Part shown: one piece after another, positions 1 through 8,575 of the stretch
Layout: the number at the start of each line of letters is the position of its first letter
Position numbering within the stretch: the first letter of the stretch is position 1
Origin: Pseudomonas agarici
Lineage (GTDB): Bacteria > Pseudomonadota > Gammaproteobacteria > Pseudomonadales > Pseudomonadaceae
Length of the DNA: 64,000 nucleotides
Direction: 5' to 3'
NCBI RefSeq assembly: GCF_900109755.1
Contig: NZ_FOAR01000022.1
Location: 42,202-106,201, forward strand
Notes under the pieces: model-generated
What the model saw: the letters and a program-made list of their open reading frames with translations, nothing else
What the model was told of the DNA's origin: nothing
Database searches by the model: none
Translations under genes and position numbers: made by a program

Positions 1-2637
1 GGACAGGTCATCGGCGATCAGCGAGAGCTTGGTCGCCCCGAAATCGTAGGCCAGGCCGTAGCGCACGCTGAAATCTTCGGACGACGTACCGGCTGTCACG
101 TGGGTGTTGCTGCCCACCCCGCGAGCGTTGCGTCCAAGGTTGGCGACGCCGAAGTAATTGACGTGCTTTTCATACGCGGCGATGGCGGTGAAACCTTCGT
201 GCTCATAAGTCAGGCTGCCGCCGTAGATATAGCCTTCGTTGACGTCCGGCGCGGCTTTGAGACCGTTGTTGGAGTACGCCAACTTCATTTGCAGGCCATG
301 CCATTGGGGTGTCCAGTAGGCGAATACCCCGGATTGGCGGCGGTTGAACGCCGCGTCGTCGTTGTTCGCCTCCGAGGCGGTGCCCACCGGGCCTTTATTG
401 CGGGTGATGCTGGTGCTGAAGCCAGGTGAGCCGATGATGTTGTAGTGGGCGGCGCTGGTTCGACCATGGAAGGGATCGAGGCCGGTCATGCTTTCCTTCA
501 TCGGCATATCCCAGATGCCATACAGGAACGTCCCGCGATCCGGGTTAGCCAGGGCCACCCCGGTGTTGCGCAATTCGTCGTTGGACGAGGTGTCGTCCGG
601 CACGGATGGGTCGCTGTGATCGGCATAGTTCAGCGACAGGCCATATTCCAGTTGCCAGAGAAAGTTCCAGTCGTAGGCCAGGGGAATCCCGCTGTGCGCG
701 CCAATATAGGACACGTTGTCGCGCACCCGCCAAAAACTGGCCATATTGCGGCCGTTGGGGGTGGCCAGTTTGCTCTGGTTGGCTACGCCCGCCGGGCTGG
801 CGCCATGACGGTCAACGTATTCGGGAACGATGCCGATGGAACCGTAGAGGGTAAAGTCGGTGCTAGGCTCTTCGAAATCCTCGCCCTTGCCGCCGATATC
901 GCTGGCCAGGCCGACGAAGGCCTGGGGCGAACCGGAAATCGACAACCAGAAACGCCGCGCCTCGTGGGGATCGGCGGTCGGCGTGGCGCCGGGAGAAAAC
1001 GCCAGACTGGCGTTCATCACCAGATCCTTGTGATAGACATTCAGGCCCACGCCATAGCCATACCGGCTGAGCTGATTTTCGCTGTTGTCCCAAGGGTGCT
1101 TGTTCACCGTGACCCGACCGGCGTCGGCGAACAGCGCCGCTTCGACCTGGGAGTCGACGAAGCGGCCCAGGTATTTGCGCAGTTCCAGCCTGCCGAGTAC
1201 GCCTTCGTCACCGGCGGCTTCACCCATCGGATAGGCGCGCACGCCATCGGGGCCACCGAGACTGAGCTTCTCGGACGCGTCGAGGTTCTTGTCGGCATAT
1301 TGGCCGGTGATCGAGCCGAGCAGGGAGAAGCCGTTGCCCAGTTGTTGCAAGCGGCTGAAGGACGCATTGGCCTTGGTGTAGCTGCCGTCGGCACGGGCGG
1401 TGACCCGGTCGAGGGCGGCATCGGCGGCGGTGTCCTTGTTCAAGCTGCCGCGCCCATAGCGCAGGCTCCACAGGTTGCTGCCCAACCAGTCGTCGCGCCA
1501 GTCGCCGTAGAGGCCGATGCTATGGAAGTTGGCCGATTTTCTGACCTTGGTCGCTGCGGTGCGATCTTCGAAGCGCCGCCACTCTTGCGCCAGGGATAGG
1601 TTGATATTGTTGTTGCGGCTGCGCAGTAATGAACTGGTCAGGTAGACCGTATCGATGTCCGCCGAGCCGCTGGCCTGGGCGTCCTTGAGTTCCTTGCCGA
1701 TCTCATAGTCCAGCGTGGCGTGGTTGAGCCCGAGGGAGACACCGCTGGCACCCAGTGGTTGCAGGTAGCCGATACTGCGGATGTTCAGGCCCTCCAGGGA
1801 GTTCTGGGTATTGAGGAACAGGCTTTCGCCCAGACCCAGGGCGTCGTTGAGGCTGACATTGGTCGAAATGCGTTTGGAACCGGTGTAGTAGTTGCCGTAG
1901 TTGTCGATGCTGGCGCGGCTGGTCCAGGCCGTCATCTCGGTGATCTTGAGCACGATGTCGGCGGCCCCCGGTTGGGCGGACGGAGTGAGGACTGCGCGGA
2001 CCGAGACCCCGGCGATATCGGATAGGCGCAACAGCACCCGTTCCAGGTCGGCTTCGCGGATCACCGTGCCGGGCACCAGGTCATCGATAAAGCGCTGCTG
2101 CATGCCGGCGCTCAGGCGTACATCGGGTGCCGCTTCGGCGCGGACCCGGCCGATTACCCCCTCGCGCACGGCAAGGGCGACGTTGCCGGCCTGGATATTC
2201 TGCGGCGGCAGGTAGGCGCGGGCCACCAGGTAGCCGTTTTCGCGATACAACGCCGTGATGCTGGCAGCGGCATCGCGCAGGCCGTCGAGGTCCAGTTCCC
2301 GGTTCAGGAAGGGCTTCAATCGCGCCTGCAACTGCGCGTCGCTCAATGCCTGGTTGCCGCTCAGGGTGAAATGACTGACCTTGACCTTCAGGGTCGAGGT
2401 TGCGGCCGCAGGGCGATTCTGTTCCGTGACCGGTGCATCGATCTGTACCCGCTGGCGGGCCGGTGCGGGTACGCGCTCGGAAGGGCTTAGCTGTGAGCGG
2501 TTGGCATCGAATAGAGTGCCGGAGGAGGGCAACGTCTCGCCCTGGGCATGAAGCGTGAACAAGGTGGCAGCCAGCAGCGTCAAATGACGACCACGACCGA
2601 CCGGCTGGGCAGCGGCAGAAGCACGTATCCATTTCAT
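1..2637 (-). CDS. TpsB (ShlB/FhaC-type) transporter fused to a porin-like beta-barrel, partial
   Basis: The minus-strand frame is open from an ATG at 2637 to the left edge (879 codons visible) with no stop. Residues 1-33 are a signal-like segment. Residues about 70-155 and 155-230 look like two POTRA domains. The ShlB/FhaC barrel follows to about residue 576, with the loop-6 motif as GVRAYPMGE and a terminal segment FWLSISGSPQAF, where such proteins normally end. The frame then passes through an acidic linker (GKGEDFEEPSTD) into a Gram-negative-porin-like segment (DFTLYGSIGIVPEYVD, then PDRGTFLYGIWDMPMK) with alternating barrel strands. TpsB proteins export a cognate TpsA exoprotein through the outer membrane. 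The porin part has no signal peptide of its own, which supports a true fusion. No TpsA gene is visible. The TpsB call is firm. The porin call rests on pattern only. Confidence 0.82.
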   Translation of the reverse strand, partial: MKWIRASAAAQPVGRGRHLTLLAATLFTLHAQGETLPSSGTLFDANRSQLSPSERVPAPARQRVQIDAPVTEQNRPAAATSTLKVKVSHFTLSGNQALSDAQLQARLKPFLNRELDLDGLRDAAASITALYRENGYLVARAYLPPQNIQAGNVALAVREGVIGRVRAEAAPDVRLSAGMQQRFIDDLVPGTVIREADLERVLLRLSDIAGVSVRAVLTPSAQPGAADIVLKITEMTAWTSRASIDNYGNYYTGSKRISTNVSLNDALGLGESLFLNTQNSLEGLNIRSIGYLQPLGASGVSLGLNHATLDYEIGKELKDAQASGSADIDTVYLTSSLLRSRNNNINLSLAQEWRRFEDRTAATKVRKSANFHSIGLYGDWRDDWLGSNLWSLRYGRGSLNKDTAADAALDRVTARADGSYTKANASFSRLQQLGNGFSLLGSITGQYADKNLDASEKLSLGGPDGVRAYPMGEAAGDEGVLGRLELRKYLGRFVDSQVEAALFADAGRVTVNKHPWDNSENQLSRYGYGVGLNVYHKDLVMNASLAFSPGATPTADPHEARRFWLSISGSPQAFVGLASDIGGKGEDFEEPSTDFTLYGSIGIVPEYVDRHGASPAGVANQSKLATPNGRNMASFWRVRDNVSYIGAHSGIPLAYDWNFLWQLEYGLSLNYADHSDPSVPDDTSSNDELRNTGVALANPDRGTFLYGIWDMPMKESMTGLDPFHGRTSAAHYNIIGSPGFSTSITRNKGPVGTASEANNDDAAFNRRQSGVFAYWTPQWHGLQMKLAYSNNGLKAAPDVNEGYIYGGSLTYEHEGFTAIAAYEKHVNYFGVANLGRNARGVGSNTHVTAGTSSEDFSVRYGLAYDFGATKLSLIADDLS

Positions 2638-2720
2638 GATGGGGTGGTTCCCGGATTTTTTAATTGTTTTGAGGGCTAACGGGATGTTCAGGGGAACGCG
2701 GCGGCCCTGCCGTCCGTTCC

Positions 2721-3770
2721 CTAGCGCGCCGGAAATAATCGCTCGGCGGTCAGGGGCGAGGTGTACAGGCCGTTGGCGCTGTGACCGATGCCGGGCACCT
2801 GGAACTGCGGATGGTGTACGGCGATGTTCCAGGTCTGACCGAGAAAGCGTTCGTAGGCCAGGTAATTGATCTGGCGCTCGACCCGGCTTGCGCCCTGCAT
2901 GCGGGCGCCACAGGATTTGTCGAGGATCCGGTTGGCCGGGTCATTGTCTTTCGAGCCCACCAGGTAGGTGACATCGCGCCCCGCGTAGCGGCGGAACAAT
3001 TGCTCGGCACTCAGGTTCTGCACCTGTAGGTAGGCGGGTGCGGCATCGATCCCGTAGCGATAGCGATTGAAGCTGGGGCACATGATCGTGACGACCGGGG
3101 CGAATCCCTCGGCTTGAGGCCGGTTGGCGTCGAAATAAACGTAGGTCGACGGGCTGGAGATCACGTAGCGGATGGCAATACCCGACTGGCGCAGGCTTTC
3201 GTCCAGGGGGTTGAGCACGGCATAACGCTGCATCAACTGGGCACCGGCGGAATGACCGATCAAGGTAATACGTTTGAGAGCCGGGAAGCGTTCGCGATCG
3301 GCCAGGTAGCGCACCACGTCGTCCAGCGCCTGGAACGATGTGACCCCGCCGAGACCAAATCCCGAAGGTTCGCCCTGCATCCAGTTGTCCTTGCGCCACA
3401 GCGGCAGCTCATTGCTGGCGCGGTGATCGGCTTCGGTGAGGAAATTGGGTGCTATCAGCAACGTCTGCGGGTTCTGCAACTGCGCCTGCTTGAGCAATTT
3501 ACGGCCGGTGGCGAAGTAGGTATCGGCGTTGCGCTTGACCCCGTGGAGAATCACCACCGCCTGTTCGATCCCGGCGTCGGGTGCCCGCAGGTCGTGATTG
3601 GCAAAGACCACGAACGGATAACTGGCGCCCTGGGGGCCGATCTGGATGCTTTGCTGCGAGCGATCGGGCCGTGCAGTCTGCGAGGACGCACACCCACTGG
3701 CCATCAAGGCACTGGCGATGGCGACAGCAGGCACCAGGACACGTAGCAGGGTAGTGAGGCGAGTGGGCAT
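2721..3770 (-). CDS. Lipoprotein alpha/beta hydrolase
   Basis: This 349-residue protein has a hydrophobic N-terminus ending in a lipobox-like ASGC at about residues 26-29, so it is probably an envelope lipoprotein. The nucleophile motif is GHSAGAQ, with an oxyanion-type segment VILHGVKRNADTYF before it. This is the alpha/beta-hydrolase fold. The substrate is unknown. I chose the ATG at 3770 because it places the lipoprotein signal at the start and has GAAGG upstream. The frame stays open to 3959 but has no ribosome-binding site there. The gene lies 83 bp upstream of the TpsB-porin gene on the same strand, so the two could be cotranscribed. Confidence 0.75.
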   Translation of the reverse strand: MPTRLTTLLRVLVPAVAIASALMASGCASSQTARPDRSQQSIQIGPQGASYPFVVFANHDLRAPDAGIEQAVVILHGVKRNADTYFATGRKLLKQAQLQNPQTLLIAPNFLTEADHRASNELPLWRKDNWMQGEPSGFGLGGVTSFQALDDVVRYLADRERFPALKRITLIGHSAGAQLMQRYAVLNPLDESLRQSGIAIRYVISSPSTYVYFDANRPQAEGFAPVVTIMCPSFNRYRYGIDAAPAYLQVQNLSAEQLFRRYAGRDVTYLVGSKDNDPANRILDKSCGARMQGASRVERQINYLAYERFLGQTWNIAVHHPQFQVPGIGHSANGLYTSPLTAERLFPAR

Positions 3771-4080
3771 AAGTCTGGCAAACCTTCGCAATGCAGCGCT
3801 TCTTTGTTGTTGTGGAGTAGATGCTAGCAGGTGGTTTTCCATAATAAAAATATTCTGAAAAGTAATAGTCGATACTTTGCAGATATGCTGTTCAAAGCGA
3901 AGGCAAATTGCGTTTCTTCGCTGGCCAGGGCGGAGGTGCTCAGTATCAGGCCCAGCCACGCGAATAGGGGGAATGATTTGCCCGTGCCGAGGTCAAATAG
4001 GATGGCGAGCCTCGGATAATCTGCCCGGAGGCGGCGCGGCGATACTCTTTTGGGCTGGGGTCATTTAACAGGGCCGGACC
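3771..4080. other. Divergent intergenic region
   Basis: This is a 310-bp gap between the divergent lipoprotein hydrolase and the cell-wall hydrolase. The part near 3830-3890 is AT-rich and probably holds the leftward promoter. I see no gene or clear operator in it. Confidence 0.5.
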
Positions 4081-4701
4081 ATGCGCCTTGCCTGGATAGC
4101 CAGTTGTCTGGTGACTGCTCTTGCCACGGTGACGGTCATCGCGGGCGACCCTGAGCCGAAACCGGAAGTTGCCATCGACAAGGCGCAGGCCCTGGAGCAC
4201 AAAGCCGCAAAAAAGGAGAGCCCGGCGGCGCAACCCCAGGCACCTACGCTGACCAAGGTCGAGGCACAGGCGGTAGATCCGGCGGGCGACGCGGCGGTAG
4301 CCGATACCATTACCTGCCTGTCGCGGACCATCTACTGGGAAGCCAAGGGCGGCGGGCCGGCCGATATGGAAGCAGTGACCAGCGTGGTGTTGAACCGCCT
4401 GGGACATGAAGGGTTTCCCCGGACGATCTGCGAGGTGGTCAAACAAGGTTCCGAGCAGCGCGTCTGCCAGTTTTCCTGGTGGTGCGACGGACGCTCGGAT
4501 GAGGTGCAGGAGGAGGGACGTTACACCATCGCCAAGGAAATCGCGCGCAAGGCTCTCAACCAGCAACTCAAGGACCGCACCCACGGCGCGCTGTACTTCC
4601 ATGACCGGAGCGTCACCCCGAACTGGGTCAAGCAGTACATCAAGACCGCCGAGACCGACAAATTCCTGTTCTACAAACCTCAGGATGACAAGGCGAAATA
4701 A
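4081..4701 (+). CDS. SleB-like cell wall hydrolase
   Basis: This is a 206-residue exported protein. An N-terminal hydrophobic segment is followed by an Ala/Lys/Pro-rich spacer (residues about 25-75) and then a Hydrolase_2 (SleB-type) domain. The domain shows the segment TIYWEAKGGGPADMEAVTSV with its conserved glutamate, then VLNRL, CQFSWWCDG, and a terminal ALYFHDRSVTPNW block. Family members cleave peptidoglycan, so this is probably a periplasmic wall-remodelling or lysis enzyme. It stands alone, divergent from the lipoprotein hydrolase and convergent with the dienelactone hydrolase. Confidence 0.85.
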   Translation: MRLAWIASCLVTALATVTVIAGDPEPKPEVAIDKAQALEHKAAKKESPAAQPQAPTLTKVEAQAVDPAGDAAVADTITCLSRTIYWEAKGGGPADMEAVTSVVLNRLGHEGFPRTICEVVKQGSEQRVCQFSWWCDGRSDEVQEEGRYTIAKEIARKALNQQLKDRTHGALYFHDRSVTPNWVKQYIKTAETDKFLFYKPQDDKAK

Positions 4702-4762
4702 CCCCGGCGTTTATATTGAACCGCTCCCTGATCAGGCGAACGCGGACTCAACAGCCGAAACG

Positions 4763-5686
4763 TCAAACCAGGTAGCGGCGAAACCATGCCACTGTACGGT
4801 CCCACGCCAGCTTGGCCGCTGCCTCGTCGTAGCGGGGGGTCGAGTCGTTGTGAAAGCCATGATTGACCCCCTGGTAGATATGCGCCTCATAGGTCTTGTC
4901 GGCTGCCTTGAGCGCCTGTTCGTAGGCCGGCCAGCCATCGGTGATGCCTTTGTCCAGCTCGGCGTAGTGCAGCAGCAATGGCGCCTTGATCCGGGGCACG
5001 TCCTCGGCCTTGGGCTGGCGACCGTAGAAAGGCACCGCCGCACTCAGTTCGGGGTAGGCCACGGCCGCCGCATTGACCACTCCGCCGCCGTAGCAGAACC
5101 CAGTGATCCCGACTTTTCCGGTGGTCGCGCCATGGCTCATCAACCATTCGATGGCGGCGAAGAAGTCGTTCATGAGTTTCTCCGGATCGACGGTTTTCTG
5201 CAGGGCTACACCTTGCTCATCGTTGCCAGGATAGCCGCCGACCGATGACAGGCCATCGGGAGCCAAGGCGACGAAACCGGCCTTGGCGAGACGCCGGGCG
5301 ACGTCTTCTATATACGGGTTGAGTCCGCGATTCTCATGCACCACCACTACCGCCGGTACCTGGCTCGTGGCTTTGGCCGGCCGGACTCTATAGGCGCGGA
5401 CCTGTTGATGGCCTTTGGGCGACGGGTAGGTGATGTATTCGGCGACGATATCCGGATCGGTAAACGACACTTGTTCGGCCAGCGCGTAGTTCGGGCTCAG
5501 CGCCGCCAGCACGCTGGCGGCCGCCATGCTGCCGAGGGTGAATTTTGCCGCTCGGTCGAGAAATTCCCGGCGATTGATCTTGCCATGGACGTAGTAGTCA
5601 TAGAGTTCGAGCAGTTCAGGGGCAAAGTCTTTCGCCGTGAGACGTTCCATCGGTGCGCTACCTTTCGAGTGGATCGAGGCACTCAT
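4763..5686 (-). CDS. Tat-exported dienelactone hydrolase family protein
   Basis: This 307-residue protein has a twin-arginine signal (NRREFLDRAAKFTLGSMAAA, residues about 38-57) ending near ALA. A dienelactone-hydrolase (alpha/beta) domain follows, with the nucleophile Cys in GFCYGGG and the late Asp and His in the segments AELDKG and NHGFHND. It resembles E. coli YghX-type proteins that share the N-terminal LTAKDF...LELYDYYVHGKI signature. The natural substrate is unknown. Both ATG 5686 (AAAAGG, 8-nt spacing) and ATG 5650 (GAAAGG, about 10-nt spacing) have usable ribosome-binding sites. The longer form is listed. Confidence 0.88.
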   Translation of the reverse strand: MSASIHSKGSAPMERLTAKDFAPELLELYDYYVHGKINRREFLDRAAKFTLGSMAAASVLAALSPNYALAEQVSFTDPDIVAEYITYPSPKGHQQVRAYRVRPAKATSQVPAVVVVHENRGLNPYIEDVARRLAKAGFVALAPDGLSSVGGYPGNDEQGVALQKTVDPEKLMNDFFAAIEWLMSHGATTGKVGITGFCYGGGVVNAAAVAYPELSAAVPFYGRQPKAEDVPRIKAPLLLHYAELDKGITDGWPAYEQALKAADKTYEAHIYQGVNHGFHNDSTPRYDEAAAKLAWDRTVAWFRRYLV

Positions 5687-5789
5687 TAAAGCAGCCTTTT
5701 GGCACTTGCGAAAATACCGGCACTATCAGCCATCTTGTTTTTGGCGAAGATGTACTACGCTTTGAGCGAAGCGAATCGGAGGTTTGCTC

Positions 5790-6869
5790 ATGAGTCAGTC
5801 TGCAGCGGACGTCGAACGAGACTTGAGGCGTTATTTTTCCCCGGCATGCGTGGGTAGTAAATATTTCGATGCCTATTGTCAAATAGGTGCGCACTTGTCG
5901 TCTGTAGATAACTGCAGGGAGCAATTAAAGAAGCTCGATGCTGAAATGTCGGCCATCTTGATTCACCGGATAGCGGAGATGCGGGGGAAACTCCAGCGCA
6001 TTGGTAATTCATTAAGCCTGGATACGCTGCATGACTTGCTGAAGACTTTGGCGGGGGCGCGCAATAATCGATTTGGCGTCAATTTGAACTCTCCTCAAAT
6101 GAGTGGATATCTACCGGTGGCCAAGGAGCTTTTTTCAAAACTTCTGACCGAGGCTTTGGGGCGGTGGGAGGAAAAGAGCGGGTTTGATGTGGACCACTAT
6201 TTTGGTTTGGGCGACCGCCGCCCCGCCGATATCATGCACGGTATTCCCGGATCGCTTTTCAACCAGCAACTGGCAGACGGTCGTCCTTTCAAGGACCTTG
6301 GCGCGGGGCCTGCCCATGGCGAGTATTCCCATAGAATACAGTGGTACATAATCGGAAATGGCTTGCCATTACGTAATGCAGGAGATGTCTATAGAGATGT
6401 CAAGAGATGGATAAGCGTGGGTGGGTTGTTGAATCACGCGGCACAAGAAAATCTGGAGCAAACGACAACAAGTGTTTTTAGCGATCTCGGGACCGGGGCC
6501 TACAGGCGTTACTTATGGGAATATCTGTTTGACCGGGACGGGGATCCACCCAATGCGACGACGATTGCGTTCAAGGCAGAAAAAAAAGATTTCAGGGCGC
6601 CGAGCAATCTCAACGCTCACTTGAGGGATTTGAATTGTAATGATTATCCGCTGCTTTCATGGTGTGTGATTGATCGGTATAAAAAACGCACCGACCCTGC
6701 TCGCATAGCAGTGGAAGATTACTTTCTCAAAAAGGTTCCGGATAATAGCGATTTTTTAAACTTGAAAAATGGTGACGCCACGACACAGGTTGCCGCGGGT
6801 AAAGGGCTCTTTATTCGACGAAAGACCTTTGGTGTCAGTGTCGACTGGCAAAATCTGCCCAAGAAATAG
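5790..6869 (+). CDS. Orphan hypothetical protein (359 aa), possible acquired gene
   Basis: The start is ATG 5790 with CGGAGG seven bases upstream. I do not recognise the family. The N-terminal third is helical and charged (QLKKLDAEMSAIL, EMRGKLQRI). The middle has RNNRFGVNLNSPQMSGY and a striking aromatic segment, AHGEYSHRIQWYI. The C-terminus is basic. There is no signal peptide or membrane span. Its base composition is visibly more AT-rich than its neighbours, with runs such as AAAAAAGA and TTTTTTAA, which suggests horizontal acquisition. It sits alone between the dienelactone hydrolase (divergent) and pstB (convergent). A secreted effector or toxin is possible, but that is a guess. No immunity-like gene follows. 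Confidence 0.7.
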   Translation: MSQSAADVERDLRRYFSPACVGSKYFDAYCQIGAHLSSVDNCREQLKKLDAEMSAILIHRIAEMRGKLQRIGNSLSLDTLHDLLKTLAGARNNRFGVNLNSPQMSGYLPVAKELFSKLLTEALGRWEEKSGFDVDHYFGLGDRRPADIMHGIPGSLFNQQLADGRPFKDLGAGPAHGEYSHRIQWYIIGNGLPLRNAGDVYRDVKRWISVGGLLNHAAQENLEQTTTSVFSDLGTGAYRRYLWEYLFDRDGDPPNATTIAFKAEKKDFRAPSNLNAHLRDLNCNDYPLLSWCVIDRYKKRTDPARIAVEDYFLKKVPDNSDFLNLKNGDATTQVAAGKGLFIRRKTFGVSVDWQNLPKK

Positions 6870-6923
6870 CGTTGCCGTCCGTGGCCTGAGCGTTAGTAGC
6901 CGTTGTCTCGCCTAGTCCTTCGG

Positions 6924-7703
6924 TCAGCCGAACCGGCCGGTGATGTAGTCTTCGGTCTGTTTCATTTTCGGGTGGGTGAAGATCGCATCGGTTTCGTCGT
7001 GCTCGATCAGCTCTCCCATGAACATGAACGCGGTGTAGTCCGATACCCGGGCTGCCTGCTGCATGTTATGGGTGACGATGATCACGGTGTATTGCTCTTT
7101 CAGTTCGGTGATCAATTGCTCGATGCGCCCGGTGGAAATCGGGTCGAGGGCCGAGGTCGGTTCGTCCAGTAGCAGCACCTGCGGGCGCAGAGCGATGGTG
7201 CGGGCGATGCACAGGCGTTGTTGCTGACCACCGGAGAGGCCTTGTGCGCTCTGCTTGAGTTTGTCCTTGACTTCGCTCCACAGCGCCGCGCCGTGCAAGG
7301 CCTGCTCGACCCGTTCATCCATCTCCTGGCGCGACAGCTTTTCGTGGTGGCGCACCGCGTAGGCGATGTTTTCGTAGATCGACATCGGAAACGGTACGGG
7401 CTTTTGAAACACCATGCCGACATGGCTGCGCAGGCGGTTCATCGAATAGCCGGGGGCGAGGATGTTCTCGCCGTTGAGTAGCACTTCGCCGCGGGCTTCC
7501 TGCTTCAAGTACATCGCGTAGATACGATTGAACACCCGGAGCAGGGTCGATTTGCCGCAGCCGGAAGGTCCGATGATCGCCGTGATGCGTTTCTCCGGGA
7601 TATCCATGTCGATGGACTTCAGCGACCGCTGGTTGTTGTAGAAAAATTCCAGGCCACGAACACGGATCTTGGTGTTCTCGCTGGCAAGGTCACGAGTCTT
7701 CAT
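6924..7703 (-). CDS. pstB: Phosphate ABC transporter ATP-binding protein PstB
   Basis: This is a 259-residue ABC ATPase that powers high-affinity phosphate import. It shows Walker A GPSGCGKST, the PstB-type VGMVFQKPVPFPMSIYENI Q-loop, signature LSGGQQQR, Walker B VLLLDEPTSALDP and the H-loop THNMQQA. The length and order are typical of the family. It is the last gene of pstSCAB. Its ATG overlaps the TGA of pstA by one base. No phoU follows, which is unusual, since Pseudomonas pst operons normally end in phoU. Confidence 0.97.
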   Translation of the reverse strand: MKTRDLASENTKIRVRGLEFFYNNQRSLKSIDMDIPEKRITAIIGPSGCGKSTLLRVFNRIYAMYLKQEARGEVLLNGENILAPGYSMNRLRSHVGMVFQKPVPFPMSIYENIAYAVRHHEKLSRQEMDERVEQALHGAALWSEVKDKLKQSAQGLSGGQQQRLCIARTIALRPQVLLLDEPTSALDPISTGRIEQLITELKEQYTVIIVTHNMQQAARVSDYTAFMFMGELIEHDETDAIFTHPKMKQTEDYITGRFG

Positions 7704-8575
7704 CAGGTCAGCCTATTGCGCAAAAGGATCAATCGGGACAGCAAACTGAGCAGCAGTACAAACAGTGTCAGTACCAGGGCGCCGGCCCAGGCCAGGGCAT
7801 GCCAGTCCTCGAATGGGCTCATGGCGTACTGGAAGATCACTACTGGCACGCTGGCAATCGGCTTGAGCAGGTTGCTGCTCCAGAATTGGTTGCCGAAGGC
7901 GGTAAACAGCAGTGGCGCGGTTTCGCCGGTGATGCGTGCCAGAGCCAGCAGCACCCCGGTGACGACGCCGGCCTTGGCCGCGCGCAAGACAATCTGCAAG
8001 GTCATTTTCCACTGCGGTACGCCCAGGGCCAGGGCCGCCTCGCGCATGGTCGAGTGCTGCAACTGGAGCATTTCGTCGGTGGTCCGCACGACCACCGGAA
8101 TCACCAGCAACGCCAGGGTCAGGGCTCCGGCAATGGCAGAGAAGCCAACCTGATGATTGGTCAGCAGATTGAGCGGTAGGATCACGGCGGTGTAGACGAA
8201 CAGGCCGAGCACAATCGACGGTGCCGAGAGCAGGATGTCGTTGATGAACCGCACAATGCTACCCAGACGCGAGTGCCGGGCGAATTCAGCCAGCCAGACC
8301 CCCGCCATCAAGCCGATCGGAGTGCCGATCAGCAGGGCGATCGCCGACATCAGGGCGCTGCCGTAGAAGGCATTCGCCAGGCCGCCTTCGCTGCCAGGTG
8401 GTGGTGTCATCGCCGTGAAGAGTCGCAGGTTGAGGGCCTGGAAGCCGTTGATCACGGTGGTCAGCAGAATCCACACCAGCCAGGTCAGGCCAAACAACGT
8501 GGCAGCACAGCTCAGGACCATCGCCAGGCGGTTCTTGAAGGCGCGGGCCCGGTAAAGACGTTCATTGCCCGTCAT
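7703..8575 (-). CDS. pstA: Phosphate ABC transporter permease PstA
   Basis: This 290-residue inner-membrane permease has six probable transmembrane helices and the EAALALGVPQWKM coupling segment that contacts PstB. It pairs with PstC to form the phosphate channel. Its ATG overlaps the pstC stop by four bases, so it is translationally coupled in the pst operon. Nothing about the sequence is unusual. Confidence 0.96.
   Translation of the reverse strand: MTGNERLYRARAFKNRLAMVLSCAATLFGLTWLVWILLTTVINGFQALNLRLFTAMTPPPGSEGGLANAFYGSALMSAIALLIGTPIGLMAGVWLAEFARHSRLGSIVRFINDILLSAPSIVLGLFVYTAVILPLNLLTNHQVGFSAIAGALTLALLVIPVVVRTTDEMLQLQHSTMREAALALGVPQWKMTLQIVLRAAKAGVVTGVLLALARITGETAPLLFTAFGNQFWSSNLLKPIASVPVVIFQYAMSPFEDWHALAWAGALVLTLFVLLLSLLSRLILLRNRLT

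Noticed and set aside
445..1599. Long plus-strand open frame of 384 codons
   Set aside because: It is antisense to the TpsB-porin frame and has no family features. High GC produces such shadows.
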